From Saccharospirillum sp. MSK14-1 (lineage in GTDB: Bacteria; Pseudomonadota; Gammaproteobacteria; Pseudomonadales; Natronospirillaceae): a stretch of DNA of 64,000 nucleotides. Made by a program: the position numbers and the translations under genes. Shown piece after piece: positions 56,306 to 64,000 of this stretch (positions within the stretch are counted from its first letter, which is position 1; every line of letters starts with the position of its first letter). The notes beneath the pieces are model-generated. The model saw only the letters and a program-made list of their open reading frames with translations. It was not told the DNA's origin and made no database searches. Where the stretch lies: positions 52,761 through 116,760 of the forward strand of contig NZ_MIES01000038.1 in NCBI RefSeq assembly GCF_003054965.1, read 5' to 3'.

Positions 56306-56698
56306 TTAGAAGACTTCGCAGATGACTTCACCACCAACGCCGGCAGAACGCGCGGCACGGTCGGTCATGACACCTTTGGAGGTGGATACGATGGAGATAC
56401 CCAGTCCGCCTGACACTTTGGTCAGTTCATCCGCAGCTCGGTACTGGCGCAGACCAGGACGGGAGATGCGTTTGATGGACTCGATCACCGGCTTGCCTTC
56501 GAAGTAACGCAAGGTGATATGCATTACTTTTTTGACATCGCCTTCAACAGCAAAGTCATCCACAAAACCTTCTTCCTTCAGCACGTTCGCAACAGCGACC
56601 TTTTGCTTCGAGGAAGGCAGGCTAACAGTGGCATGGCCCGCTTGCTGGGCATTACGGATACGGGTAAACATATCCGCAAGTGTGTCTTGCATGCTCAT
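56306..56698 (-). CDS. rpsH: 30S ribosomal protein S8
   Basis: S8 binds the central domain of 16S rRNA and in E. coli represses the spc operon. [21 protein letters not shown] and the end [20 protein letters not shown] are diagnostic; the length is 130 residues. Confidence 0.98.
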   Translation of the reverse strand: MSMQDTLADMFTRIRNAQQAGHATVSLPSSKQKVAVANVLKEEGFVDDFAVEGDVKKVMHITLRYFEGKPVIESIKRISRPGLRQYRAADELTKVSGGLGISIVSTSKGVMTDRAARSAGVGGEVICEVF

Positions 56699-56773
56699 TT
56701 ATGTTTCCTCACTGTGCAGTCAAATGCGGTAGCCGGCGCAGATGCGCCGGCCCGGTCCACTTGACTTACCAAC

Positions 56774-57079
56774 TTACCAACTGGACTTCTTCAAACCCGG
56801 AACGTTGCCCAACATGGCTTGTTCACGCAGTTTGATACGAGACAGACCGAACTTGCGGTAAACCGCATGTGGACGGCCAGTCACTTGACAACGGCGCTGC
56901 AGACGCACCGGACTTGCGTCACGGGGCAGCTTCTGCAAAGCCTGTTGTGCTTCCCAAACCTGCTCGTCAGAGCTGGCTGGATCTTTGATAACCGCTTTCA
57001 ATTTCGCACGCTTTTCAGCGTACTTGGCAACGGTCTTTTCGCGCTTAGCTTCGCGCGCTTTCATGCTCTCTTTAGCCAT
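56774..57079 (-). CDS. rpsN: 30S ribosomal protein S14
   Basis: This is the long 101-residue form of S14 without the zinc-binding cysteines (C- type). [20 protein letters not shown] and the C-terminal [20 protein letters not shown] are typical. Confidence 0.98.
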   Translation of the reverse strand: MAKESMKAREAKREKTVAKYAEKRAKLKAVIKDPASSDEQVWEAQQALQKLPRDASPVRLQRRCQVTGRPHAVYRKFGLSRIKLREQAMLGNVPGLKKSSW

Positions 57080-57090
57080 GACCTTTCCCC

Positions 57091-57630
57091 TTAACCTTTG
57101 AATGGGAAGGCCAGCGCCTTCAGCAGAGCGCGACCTTCATCATTGGTGCGAGCAGTGGTCGTGACAGTAACGTCCAGACCGCGCAGCTTATCGACCTTAT
57201 CGTATTCGATTTCCGGGAAGATAATCTGCTCTTTCACACCCATGCTGTAGTTGCCACGGCCATCAAACGACTTCGGGTTAATACCCCGGAAGTCACGAAC
57301 ACGCGGCAGCGCGATATCGATCAGACGGTCCATGAATTCCCACATACGCTCACCGCGCAGGGTCACTTTGGCGCCGATCGGCCAGTCTTCACGGATTTTG
57401 AAACCCGCGATGGACTTGCGCGCCTTGGTTACCAACGGCTTCTGACCAGAGATGGCCTGCAAGTCGGCAACAGCGTTGTCGATCTGCTTTTTATCACCGA
57501 TGGCTTCGCCCACGCCCATGTTCAGAGTGATCTTGGTGACGCGCGGGATTTCCATAACGTTCTTGTAACCGAACTCTTTCTGGAGTGCGGCGACAACGTC
57601 GGTTTTGTAGAGCTCTTTGAGTCTAGACAT
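57091..57630 (-). CDS. rplE: 50S ribosomal protein L5
   Basis: L5 binds 5S rRNA and contacts the P-site t[22 protein letters not shown] and [21 protein letters not shown] are diagnostic; the length is 179 residues. Confidence 0.99.
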   Translation of the reverse strand: MSRLKELYKTDVVAALQKEFGYKNVMEIPRVTKITLNMGVGEAIGDKKQIDNAVADLQAISGQKPLVTKARKSIAGFKIREDWPIGAKVTLRGERMWEFMDRLIDIALPRVRDFRGINPKSFDGRGNYSMGVKEQIIFPEIEYDKVDKLRGLDVTVTTTARTNDEGRALLKALAFPFKG

Positions 57631-57644
57631 GTCGATTCCGCCCC

Positions 57645-57974
57645 TTATGCGCCAATTTCTTTCTGCGTGGACTTGAAGATACGCACCTTGGTGCCGTCTT
57701 CTTTGACCTGAAAACCAACCCGGTCGCCCTTGTTGGTTTCGCTGTTGAAGATGGCAACATTAGATGCAGCGATAGGTGCTTCTTTATCGATGATGCCGCC
57801 CGGTACATTCATGTTCGGGTTAGGCTTCTGGTGCTTCTTAATCATGTTCACACCAGACACGATAAACAAAGTGCCTTTCTTGGCGTCATTGATCACTTTA
57901 TTGATCTTGCCGCGCTTGCCTTTGTCTTTGCCGGCAATTACGACAACGTCGTCGCCAGTTTTAAACTTGTTCAT
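57645..57974 (-). CDS. rplX: 50S ribosomal protein L24
   Basis: L24 starts large-subunit assembly. The KOW motif in [20 protein letters not shown] and the following [14 protein letters not shown] are diagnostic; the length is 109 residues. Confidence 0.98.
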   Translation of the reverse strand: MNKFKTGDDVVVIAGKDKGKRGKINKVINDAKKGTLFIVSGVNMIKKHQKPNPNMNVPGGIIDKEAPIAASNVAIFNSETNKGDRVGFQVKEDGTKVRIFKSTQKEIGA

Positions 57975-58006
57975 GGTTTACTCCACTTCCTACTACCGTC
58001 TCGTGC

Positions 58007-58375
58007 TTAGAGCACTTCCGGCGCCAGGGAAATGATTTTCATAAATTTCTCAGTACGCAGTTCACGGGTTACCGGGCCAAAGATCCGGGTACCGATCGGA
58101 GCATTCTGAGCGTTCAGCAGAACCGCAGAGTTGGTGTCGAAACGGATAACAGAACCATCCGGACGACGCACACCCTTACGGGTCCGTACGACAACAGCGT
58201 TCATGACCTGGCCTTTTTTGACCTTGCCGCGCGGAATTGCTTCCTTAACGGAGATCTTGATCAGGTCGCCAATGCGGGCGTAACGGCGATGTGAACCACC
58301 CAACACCTTGATGCACTGAACGCGCTTGGCACCGCTGTTATCCGCAACGTCTAAAACGGTTTGTGTTTGAATCAT
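58007..58375 (-). CDS. rplN: 50S ribosomal protein L14
   Basis: L14 lies at the subunit interface. [20 protein letters not shown] and [20 protein letters not shown] are invariant family ends; the length is 122 residues. Confidence 0.99.
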   Translation of the reverse strand: MIQTQTVLDVADNSGAKRVQCIKVLGGSHRRYARIGDLIKISVKEAIPRGKVKKGQVMNAVVVRTRKGVRRPDGSVIRFDTNSAVLLNAQNAPIGTRIFGPVTRELRTEKFMKIISLAPEVL

Positions 58376-58396
58376 CTGTCAAACTCCCAGGCGGTG

Positions 58397-58657
58397 TTAA
58401 ACGGTAGTTGCACGTTCATCAATGCTTACCAGGCGCCAAGTCTTAGACTTGGACAACGGGCGACACTCTTCAATAGTAACGGTGTCGCCGATCTGGCACT
58501 CATTGCTTTCATCGTGCGCATGCAATTTGGTAGAACGCTTTACGAACTTGCCGTAAATCGGGTGTTGAACCCGGCGCTCGACCATAACGGTAACGGTCTT
58601 GTCAGACTTGTTGCTGACAACCTGACCAGTCACGGTACGGGTATTAGTATCAGACAT
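58397..58657 (-). CDS. rpsQ: 30S ribosomal protein S17
   Basis: S17 binds the 5' domain of 16S r[23 protein letters not shown] and [18 protein letters not shown] are diagnostic. The ATG at 58657 overlaps the region of the rpmC stop and is preferred over a GTG three codons earlier; the product is 86 residues. Confidence 0.97.
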   Translation of the reverse strand: MSDTNTRTVTGQVVSNKSDKTVTVMVERRVQHPIYGKFVKRSTKLHAHDESNECQIGDTVTIEECRPLSKSKTWRLVSIDERATTV

Positions 58658-58658
58658 A

Positions 58659-58850
58659 TCAGGCACCTGCTTTCTCTGTCAGCACTGTTTTAACACGAGC
58701 GATGTCCTTGCGGACTTGCTTCAGCAGGTGCGTCTGAGTCAGCTGACCCGTCGCCTTTTGCATGCGATATTTGAACTGATCGCGAAGCAACTCCAACAGG
58801 TTGGTCTTCAGCTCGTCTACGGATTTTTCACGAAGATCTTTAGCGTTCAT
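58659..58850 (-). CDS. rpmC: 50S ribosomal protein L29
   Basis: L29 lies at the tunnel exit. It is a two-helix protein of 63 residues with [20 protein letters not shown] and the signature [14 protein letters not shown]. The ATG shares a base with the rplP stop (TGATG), so it is translationally coupled. Confidence 0.97.
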   Translation of the reverse strand: MNAKDLREKSVDELKTNLLELLRDQFKYRMQKATGQLTQTHLLKQVRKDIARVKTVLTEKAGA

Positions 58851-59263
58851 CACATCACCTGCCGTTTAACAACAACGGTCGCAACCGGAAGTTTGGCAGC
58901 AGCCAGGCGGAACGCCTCCTGTGCGATTTCTTCCGATACGCCTTCCATTTCGTACAAGACCTTACCTGGCTGAATCTGGGCAACCCAGTATTCAACGTTA
59001 CCCTTACCTTTACCCATACGAACTTCCAAAGGTTTCTTGGAGATGGGCTTGTCCGGGAACACACGGATCCAGATCTTGCCGCCACGTTTGATATGGCGAG
59101 TCATGGCACGACGCGCTGCTTCGATTTGACGAGCAGTGATACGACCACGACCGGTTGCTTTCAGCGCATATTCGCCGAAGCTTACTTTGCTACCGCGTTG
59201 TGCCAGGCCACGGTTACGGCCTTTCTGCACTTTGCGGAATTTTGTGCGTTTAGGTTGCAGCAT
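58850..59263 (-). CDS. rplP: 50S ribosomal protein L16
   Basis: L16 organises the tRNA-binding sites of the large subunit. [20 protein letters not shown] and the [20 protein letters not shown] block are diagnostic; the length is 137 residues. The Arg of the hydroxylation site region ([12 protein letters not shown]) is present. Confidence 0.98.
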   Translation of the reverse strand: MLQPKRTKFRKVQKGRNRGLAQRGSKVSFGEYALKATGRGRITARQIEAARRAMTRHIKRGGKIWIRVFPDKPISKKPLEVRMGKGKGNVEYWVAQIQPGKVLYEMEGVSEEIAQEAFRLAAAKLPVATVVVKRQVM

Positions 59264-59274
59264 CTACGTACTCC

Positions 59275-59958
59275 TTACCGTGAAGCCTTTTTCTTGGGCG
59301 CCTTGGCTTGAGCACGAACTTGCTCGATACCACCCAGGATTTCGCCTTTGAAAATCCACACCTTGATGCCGATAACACCGTAAGTGGTGTGTGCTTCGGC
59401 AGTGGCGTAGTCGATGTCAGCACGCAGGGTATGCAGCGGTACACGACCTTCGAGGTACCATTCGGTACGCGCGATTTCTGCACCACCCAAACGACCGCTG
59501 ACCTGAACTCGGACACCTTTGGCGCCGTTACGCATGGCGTTCTGCATGACGCGCTTCATAGCGCGACGGAACATAACGCGGCGTTCCAGCTGACCGGCAA
59601 CTGATTGAGCAACCAGTTTGGAGTCCAGGTCCGGCTTACGGATCTCTTCAATGTTGATGTGCACCGGAATGCCCATCATCTTAGAGACTTCCTGACGCAG
59701 CAGCTCGACATCTTCACCTTTCTTACCGATGACGATGCCCGGGCGAGCCGTATGGATGGTGATCTTGGCGTTCTGTGCAGGACGCTCGATCACGATCTTG
59801 CTCACCGAAGCTTTCTCAAGCTTCTTCTCCAGGTAGCTACGTACCTGGATATCGTTCAGCAACTTGTCAGCATAACTACTTGAATCGGCATACCAGACCG
59901 AGCCGTGGTCTTTAGTGATGCCGAGTCGGATCCCGGTGGGATTTACTTTCTGACCCAT
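59275..59958 (-). CDS. rpsC: 30S ribosomal protein S3
   Basis: S3 lies at the mRNA entry and takes part in unwinding. [20 protein letters not shown], the KH motif in [18 protein letters not shown] and the end [10 protein letters not shown] are diagnostic; the length is 227 residues. Confidence 0.99.
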   Translation of the reverse strand: MGQKVNPTGIRLGITKDHGSVWYADSSSYADKLLNDIQVRSYLEKKLEKASVSKIVIERPAQNAKITIHTARPGIVIGKKGEDVELLRQEVSKMMGIPVHINIEEIRKPDLDSKLVAQSVAGQLERRVMFRRAMKRVMQNAMRNGAKGVRVQVSGRLGGAEIARTEWYLEGRVPLHTLRADIDYATAEAHTTYGVIGIKVWIFKGEILGGIEQVRAQAKAPKKKASR

Positions 59959-59972
59959 CTGTCATTCTCCCC

Positions 59973-60305
59973 TTATTTCTCGGCAACCTTGACCGTGATG
60001 TGACTCGTACGCTTAAAGATACGGTCAGCACGGCCTTTGGCTCGCGGACGGATACGCTTCATGGTCATCGCTTCATCAACAAAGATGGTGGAGACCTTCA
60101 GTTCGTCAACGTCTGCGCCGTCGTTGTGTTCGGCATTGGCAATTGCCGATTCCAGAACCTTCTTGACGATCGCAGCGCCCTTTTTGGGGCTGAATGTCAG
60201 GAGGTCCAGCGCTTCGGCCACGGACTTACCGCGGACCATGTCTGCTACCAGGCGTGCTTTCTGGGCAGACAAACGCGCACCGCGCAATACAGCTTGTGTT
60301 TCCAT
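59973..60305 (-). CDS. rplV: 50S ribosomal protein L22
   Basis: L22 lines the exit tunnel. [22 protein letters not shown] and the tunnel-loop region [20 protein letters not shown] are typical; the length is 110 residues. Confidence 0.98.
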   Translation of the reverse strand: METQAVLRGARLSAQKARLVADMVRGKSVAEALDLLTFSPKKGAAIVKKVLESAIANAEHNDGADVDELKVSTIFVDEAMTMKRIRPRAKGRADRIFKRTSHITVKVAEK

Positions 60306-60320
60306 AGTGTCTACCCTCGT

Positions 60321-60596
60321 TTACCGCTTAGCCTTTTTGTCAGCAGCATGACCCTTGAACGTCCGAGTCAGCGCGAACTCACCCAACTTGTGACCGACCA
60401 TGTCTTCAGTGACATAGACAGGAACATGTTGACGGCCATTATGGACTGCAAAGGTCAACCCGACGAATTCCGGGAAGATTGTGGAGCGACGCGACCAGGT
60501 TTTGATGGGTCGCTTGTCACTGGCTTCCAGTGCAGCCTCTACCTTCTTCATCAAGTGCAGGTCTACAAATGGACCCTTCTTAAGTGAACGTGGCAC
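60321..60596 (-). CDS. rpsS: 30S ribosomal protein S19
   Basis: S19 pairs with S13 in the small-subunit head. [20 protein letters not shown] and [20 protein letters not shown] are invariant family blocks; the length is 91 residues. Confidence 0.99.
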   Translation of the reverse strand: MPRSLKKGPFVDLHLMKKVEAALEASDKRPIKTWSRRSTIFPEFVGLTFAVHNGRQHVPVYVTEDMVGHKLGEFALTRTFKGHAADKKAKR

Positions 60597-60618
60597 AGCC
60601 TATTTCCTCTTAAATCAG

Positions 60619-61446
60619 TTACTTCGAAGAACGACGACGAACGATGTACTTGTTCGTGCGCTTGTTCTTACGAGTCTTGTAGCCCTTGGTGGGAACACCC
60701 CAGGGAGTGACTGGGTGACGACCACCGGAAGTCTTGCCTTCACCACCACCGTGCGGGTGATCAACCGGGTTCATAACAACACCACGAACCGTCGGACGAA
60801 CACCACGCCAGCGTGAAGCACCGGCTTTACCCAGTTGACGCAAGCTGTGCTCAGAATTGCTCACTTCACCCAAGGTGGCGCGGCAATCAGCCAAAACTTT
60901 GCGCATTTCGCCAGAACGCAAACGCAGAGTGGCGTAAGTACCCTCACGTGCGACCAGCTGAGCCGAGTTACCAGCAGAACGGACCATTTGACCGCCTTTG
61001 CCAGGCTTCAGCTCAATGTTATGAATCACAGAACCGACCGGAATTGAACGCAGCGGCATGGTGTTGCCCACTTTGATCGGCGCGTGTTCACCGGAGATGA
61101 TTTCATCACCGGATTTCAGGCCAGCCGGAGCCAATACGTAGCGGCGTTCGCCGTCTGCGTACAGCACCAGAGCAATGTTCGCAGTCCGGTTCGGATCGTA
61201 TTCCAGACGCTCAACTTTGGCAGCGATGCCATCTTTGTTGCGCTTGAAGTCGACCTTACGGTAATGCGACTTGTGACCACCACCGATGTGACGAGTAGTG
61301 ATACGGCCCATGTTGTTACGACCACCGGACTTAGATTGCTTTTCCAGCAGCGGCGCGTGCGGCGCACCACGGTGCAGGTCCGGGTTGTAAGTCTTGGTGA
61401 CGTGGCGACGTCCAGCTGACGTCGGCTTGGTTTTTACGATAGCCAT
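60619..61446 (-). CDS. rplB: 50S ribosomal protein L2
   Basis: L2 is needed for subunit association and peptidyl transfer. [20 protein letters not shown] and the end region [20 protein letters not shown], with the conserved His, are diagnostic. The ATG at 61446 ([12 protein letters not shown]) is used, giving 275 residues. Confidence 0.99.
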   Translation of the reverse strand: MAIVKTKPTSAGRRHVTKTYNPDLHRGAPHAPLLEKQSKSGGRNNMGRITTRHIGGGHKSHYRKVDFKRNKDGIAAKVERLEYDPNRTANIALVLYADGERRYVLAPAGLKSGDEIISGEHAPIKVGNTMPLRSIPVGSVIHNIELKPGKGGQMVRSAGNSAQLVAREGTYATLRLRSGEMRKVLADCRATLGEVSNSEHSLRQLGKAGASRWRGVRPTVRGVVMNPVDHPHGGGEGKTSGGRHPVTPWGVPTKGYKTRKNKRTNKYIVRRRSSK

Positions 61447-61463
61447 TGTTCGCAACCCCTACC

Positions 61464-61760
61464 TTATTCTGCCGCCATGAAATCAATTTCTTGGCCGTCT
61501 GCCAGACGAACATAGGCCTTTTTCACATCATTGCGCTTGCCGAAGCCACGCATGGTGCGCTTAACCTTGCCCTTCTGAATCAGAGTGCGAACAGACTGAA
61601 CTTTGACATCGAACAGTTGCTCAACAGCCTTCTTGATTTCCGGCTTTGTTGCATCCTTGGCCACACGAAAAACGTACTGGCCGGTGCCTTCCGCTACGAT
61701 GGTCGCTTTTTCGGAGATATGCGGACCGAAAACGACCTGATAGATACGTTCCTGGTTCAT
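61464..61760 (-). CDS. rplW: 50S ribosomal protein L23
   Basis: L23 docks trigger factor and SRP at the tunnel exit. [20 protein letters not shown] and the EVKxxVExLF-like block ([18 protein letters not shown]) are typical; the length is 98 residues. It overlaps rplD by 4 bp. Confidence 0.98.
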   Translation of the reverse strand: MNQERIYQVVFGPHISEKATIVAEGTGQYVFRVAKDATKPEIKKAVEQLFDVKVQSVRTLIQKGKVKRTMRGFGKRNDVKKAYVRLADGQEIDFMAAE

Positions 61761-62365
61761 GCGAATACCTCCTCAACCTTCTTCAGGGCACTCACGGTGA
61801 TAACGACTTTCTCGTAAGCCACCAGATTGACCGGAGTGATGCCAGTCACATCAGATACTTCGATATGCGGCACGTTACGAGCGGACAGGTAGAGGTTTTG
61901 ATCGACCTCTTCTGAAACCACCAGAGCATTGGAAACATCCAACTCTTTCATCTTAGCGATGAAAGCTTTGGTTTTAGGTTGCTCAATGGCCAGGCTTTCA
62001 ACCACGACCAAACGCTCCTGACGAACCAGCTCAGACAGAATGGACTTCATGGCACCGCGATACATTTTGCGGTTAACCTTTTGAGACCAGTCTTGAGGAC
62101 GAGCAGCAAAGGCCTTACCACCGCCAACCCAAATGGGTGAACGGATGGTACCGGCGCGTGCGCGACCCGTGCCTTTTTGACGCCATGGCTTTTTGCCACC
62201 GCCAGCTACATCAGAACGACTTTTTTGAGCACGAGTACCCTGACGGGCGCCAGCCAAGAAGGCGTTGACGACCTGATGCACCAGGGCTTCGTTGTAATCT
62301 TTGCCAAACGTTGCGTCAGACACTTCAACCTTGGCGCTGGCTTTTCCTGCAACTGTAATATCCAT
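61757..62365 (-). CDS. rplD: 50S ribosomal protein L4
   Basis: L4 lines the tunnel constriction and in E. coli controls its own S10 operon. The long loop [20 protein letters not shown] and [20 protein letters not shown] is diagnostic; the length is 202 residues. Confidence 0.98.
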   Translation of the reverse strand: MDITVAGKASAKVEVSDATFGKDYNEALVHQVVNAFLAGARQGTRAQKSRSDVAGGGKKPWRQKGTGRARAGTIRSPIWVGGGKAFAARPQDWSQKVNRKMYRGAMKSILSELVRQERLVVVESLAIEQPKTKAFIAKMKELDVSNALVVSEEVDQNLYLSARNVPHIEVSDVTGITPVNLVAYEKVVITVSALKKVEEVFA

Positions 62366-62375
62366 TGCTTACCTC

Positions 62376-63008
62376 TCAGCCTTTAACCGCGGGTTGAACA
62401 ACAACGTGCGCACCGGTAGCACCCGGAACAGCACCGCGAATGAGCAGCAAGTTGCGCTCAGCGTCGACACGAACGACTTCCAGCGACTGAACTGTGTTAC
62501 GCACATTACCCATCTGACCGGCCATCTTTTTGCCTTTCCAGACACGGCCTGGAGTTTGGCATTGACCGATGGAGCCAGGGGCCCGATGCGACAGTGAGTT
62601 GCCGTGGGTAGCGTCTTGAGTGCGGAAATTGTGGCGCTTGATAGCACCAGCGAAGCCTTTACCCTTGGAGGTTCCGGTCACATCCACACGCTGGCCCGCT
62701 TCAAATACAGAAACAGTCAGCTCATCACCCAGATTGTATTCAGCGCTTTCGCCCAGAGTGAACTCACGAGTAAAAGTACCCGCTTCAACGTTCGCTTTAG
62801 CGAAGTGGCCAGCCTCGGCCTTGGTGACACGATTAGCACGACGCTTACCAGCGGTCAGCTGGACAGCCACGTAGCCATCGGATTCCAGGCTTTTGACTTG
62901 CGAGACCCGGTTGGGCTCGACTTCAATGACGGTCACCGGTACGGAGACGCCGGCGTCAGTAAAGACGCGGGTCATACCGGTCTTACGACCAATCAGACCA
63001 ATAGACAT
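62376..63008 (-). CDS. rplC: 50S ribosomal protein L3
   Basis: L3 reaches into the peptidyl transferase centre. [20 protein letters not shown] and [20 protein letters not shown] are diagnostic; the Gln in the [12 protein letters not shown] segment is the usual methylation site. The length is 210 residues. Confidence 0.98.
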   Translation of the reverse strand: MSIGLIGRKTGMTRVFTDAGVSVPVTVIEVEPNRVSQVKSLESDGYVAVQLTAGKRRANRVTKAEAGHFAKANVEAGTFTREFTLGESAEYNLGDELTVSVFEAGQRVDVTGTSKGKGFAGAIKRHNFRTQDATHGNSLSHRAPGSIGQCQTPGRVWKGKKMAGQMGNVRNTVQSLEVVRVDAERNLLLIRGAVPGATGAHVVVQPAVKG

Positions 63009-63105
63009 TTCTTTCTTTCCTCTATGTATGGGGCTTCAACCCGCTATGGCCGCCCAAGTGCTCAAATACATGATTCCAGGGGCGTTACATTAGAGACACT
63101 TAGGA

Positions 63106-63417
63106 TTAGCCAAGACTAATCTGTACGTCCACACCTGCTGCCAAGTCCAACTTCATCAACGCATCAACGGTTTTTTCAGTCGGCTCGACAATGTCCAGCA
63201 TGCGCTTGTGAGTACGAATTTCGTACTGATCACGCGCATCCTTGTTCACGTGCGGAGAGACCAGCACGGTATAACGCTCTTTACGGGTCGGCAGCGGAAT
63301 AGGGCCGCGAACCTGAGCGCCAGTACGCTTGGCCGTATCGACGATCTCCTGAGTCGAAGCATCAATCAGGCGATGATCGAACGCTTTCAAGCGTATTCTG
63401 ATCTTTTGGTTCTGCAT
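63106..63417 (-). CDS. rpsJ: 30S ribosomal protein S10
   Basis: S10 belongs to the small subunit and, as NusE, to transcription antitermination complexes. [20 protein letters not shown] and [20 protein letters not shown] are diagnostic; the length is 103 residues. It is the first gene of the S10 operon, about 60 nt after the predicted transcription start. Confidence 0.99.
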   Translation of the reverse strand: MQNQKIRIRLKAFDHRLIDASTQEIVDTAKRTGAQVRGPIPLPTRKERYTVLVSPHVNKDARDQYEIRTHKRMLDIVEPTEKTVDALMKLDLAAGVDVQISLG

Positions 63418-63482
63418 GTGACCAAAGCTCCAAGATTGTTAAACAGCAATTACGGCTACCCCCGGGAAATCAGGGGAGGCGT

Positions 63483-63511
63483 ATTGTATGTATCTCGAGC
63501 AGGGGTGTCAA
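63483..63511 (-). promoter_or_regulatory. Promoter of the S10 operon
   Basis: On the minus strand a consensus TTGACA, a 17-bp spacer and TACAAT precede rpsJ. Transcription would start near 63476, giving a leader of about 60 nt, much shorter than the roughly 170-nt L4-controlled leader of E. coli. Confidence 0.85.
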
Positions 63512-63577
63512 CGCGATGTTGAAAGGGATTTTTGGGGTGGGAAAAGGGTGAAAAATCAGGGAGTTAGTGAGGAGGGA

Positions 63578-63635
63578 GACGCTTAACGGGAGACGGAAGA
63601 CGCTAATTAGCGCTATGCATCTCCCGTCAAGCGTC
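63578..63635. repeat. Imperfect inverted repeat in the tuf-rpsJ gap
   Basis: GACGCTTAACGGGAGA (63578-63593) and its inverse TCTCCCGTCAAGCGTC (63620-63635) match at 15 of 16 positions around 26 bases that hold a second palindrome, GCTAATTAGC. The arms also contain repeated GGGAGACG-like words. It resembles a short mobile repeat of REP or MITE kind rather than a terminator, since there is no U-run. No coding sequence is seen here. Confidence 0.6.
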
Positions 63636-63642
63636 CGGCAGG

Positions 63643-63660
63643 GGGCGGCTAGCCGCCCCT
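63643..63660 (-). terminator. Hairpin after tuf
   Basis: GGGGCGGC and GCCGCCCC pair around TA directly after the tuf stop. It is very GC-rich but has no U-tract on the minus strand, so termination may need Rho or the neighbouring repeat. Confidence 0.5.
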
Positions 63661-63664
63661 CAGA

Positions 63665-64000
63665 TCATTCAATGATCTTGGCTACAACGCCGGCGCCAAC
63701 GGTACGGCCACCTTCGCGGATGGCGAAGCGCAGACCTTCGTCCATAGCGATCGGAGCGATCAAAGTCACGTCCATCTTGACGTTATCGCCCGGCATAACC
63801 ATCTCTACGCCTTCCGGCAGTTCGCACGCACCGGTTACGTCCGTAGTACGGAAGTAGAACTGCGGGCGATAGCCTTTGAAGAACGGCGTGTGACGGCCAC
63901 CTTCGTCTTTAGACAGAACGTAGACTTCGGCTTCGAACTTGGTGTGCGGGGTGATAGAACCCGGAACCGCCAAAACCTGACCACGTTCAACTTCGTCACG
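63665..64000 (-). CDS. tuf: Elongation factor Tu, C-terminal part
   Basis: EF-Tu brings aminoacyl-tRNA to the ribosome. Only the C-terminal part (domain 2 end and domain 3) is in the window: [40 protein letters not shown] and the end [19 protein letters not shown] are diagnostic. The gene runs off the right edge. Its place just upstream of rpsJ implies that the str operon (rpsL-rpsG-fusA) lies further on. Confidence 0.98.
   Translation of the reverse strand, partial: RDEVERGQVLAVPGSITPHTKFEAEVYVLSKDEGGRHTPFFKGYRPQFYFRTTDVTGACELPEGVEMVMPGDNVKMDVTLIAPIAMDEGLRFAIREGGRTVGAGVVAKIIE

Overview
The window is a chromosomal segment of a free-living, probably marine or halophilic gammaproteobacterium. 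The evidence is the E. coli-type order of the S10, spc and alpha ribosomal operons with tuf directly upstream, a PhoBR/Pst/PhoU cassette, a GlrK-QseG-GlrR (QseEGF) locus, a GacA/CsrA-type regulatory RNA and a GC-rich sequence. The gene mix (long PstC/PstA, mannitol uptake, several chemoreceptors, GGDEF/EAL, DUF3392) suggests an Oceanospirillales or Saccharospirillum-like relative, but the genus cannot be fixed from the sequence alone. I see no phage, IS element, integron or CRISPR; this is ordinary core chromosome.

Layout. 1-14055 is mostly phosphate biology: the end of phoB, phoR, a CheY-like regulator, an unknown gene, then (3823-4190) a GGA-rich regulatory RNA with a GacA box, a degenerate S1/P1-type nuclease with a DUF3392 gene, tRNA-Thr, and phoU-pstB-pstA-pstC-pstS on the minus strand. 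pstS has four direct Pho repeats at the canonical distance from a -10. A thioesterase gene separates this from a DUF47-pitA low-affinity phosphate operon. 14100-24200 holds mtgA, a zinc/CDF exporter, an EamA transporter, a PerM-type protein, a chemoreceptor, two unknown genes and a cupredoxin/GGDEF-EAL pair. 24296-33277 is a mannitol island: two very similar AraC/MtlR-type regulators flank an ABC transporter (binding protein and two permeases, no ATPase) and mannitol 2-dehydrogenase, with a chemoreceptor divergent from one regulator. 33384-38402 holds a DODA-type dioxygenase, DUF2239, an AEC carrier, a membrane protein and gnd. 38559-44487 holds another chemoreceptor and an EF-hand/GlrK/QseG/GlrR cluster. 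44593-49678 holds htpX and glgB-glgX. 49739-64000 is the S10-spc-alpha ribosomal superoperon, read on the minus strand, ending with the 3' part of tuf.

How it works together. PhoR-PhoB should switch on pst under phosphate starvation, and an inverted Pho-like box over the pit promoter suggests the low-affinity system is turned down at the same time. The GGA-rich RNA should sequester CsrA/RsmA under a GacS/GacA-type system. GlrK-GlrR probably controls the calcium-binding EF-hand gene just upstream, through a sigma-54-like promoter and two upstream palindromes matching the published GlrR site. The most interesting signals are this EF-hand circuit, the unannotated CsrB/RsmZ-like RNA, and the opposed Pho boxes at pst and pit.
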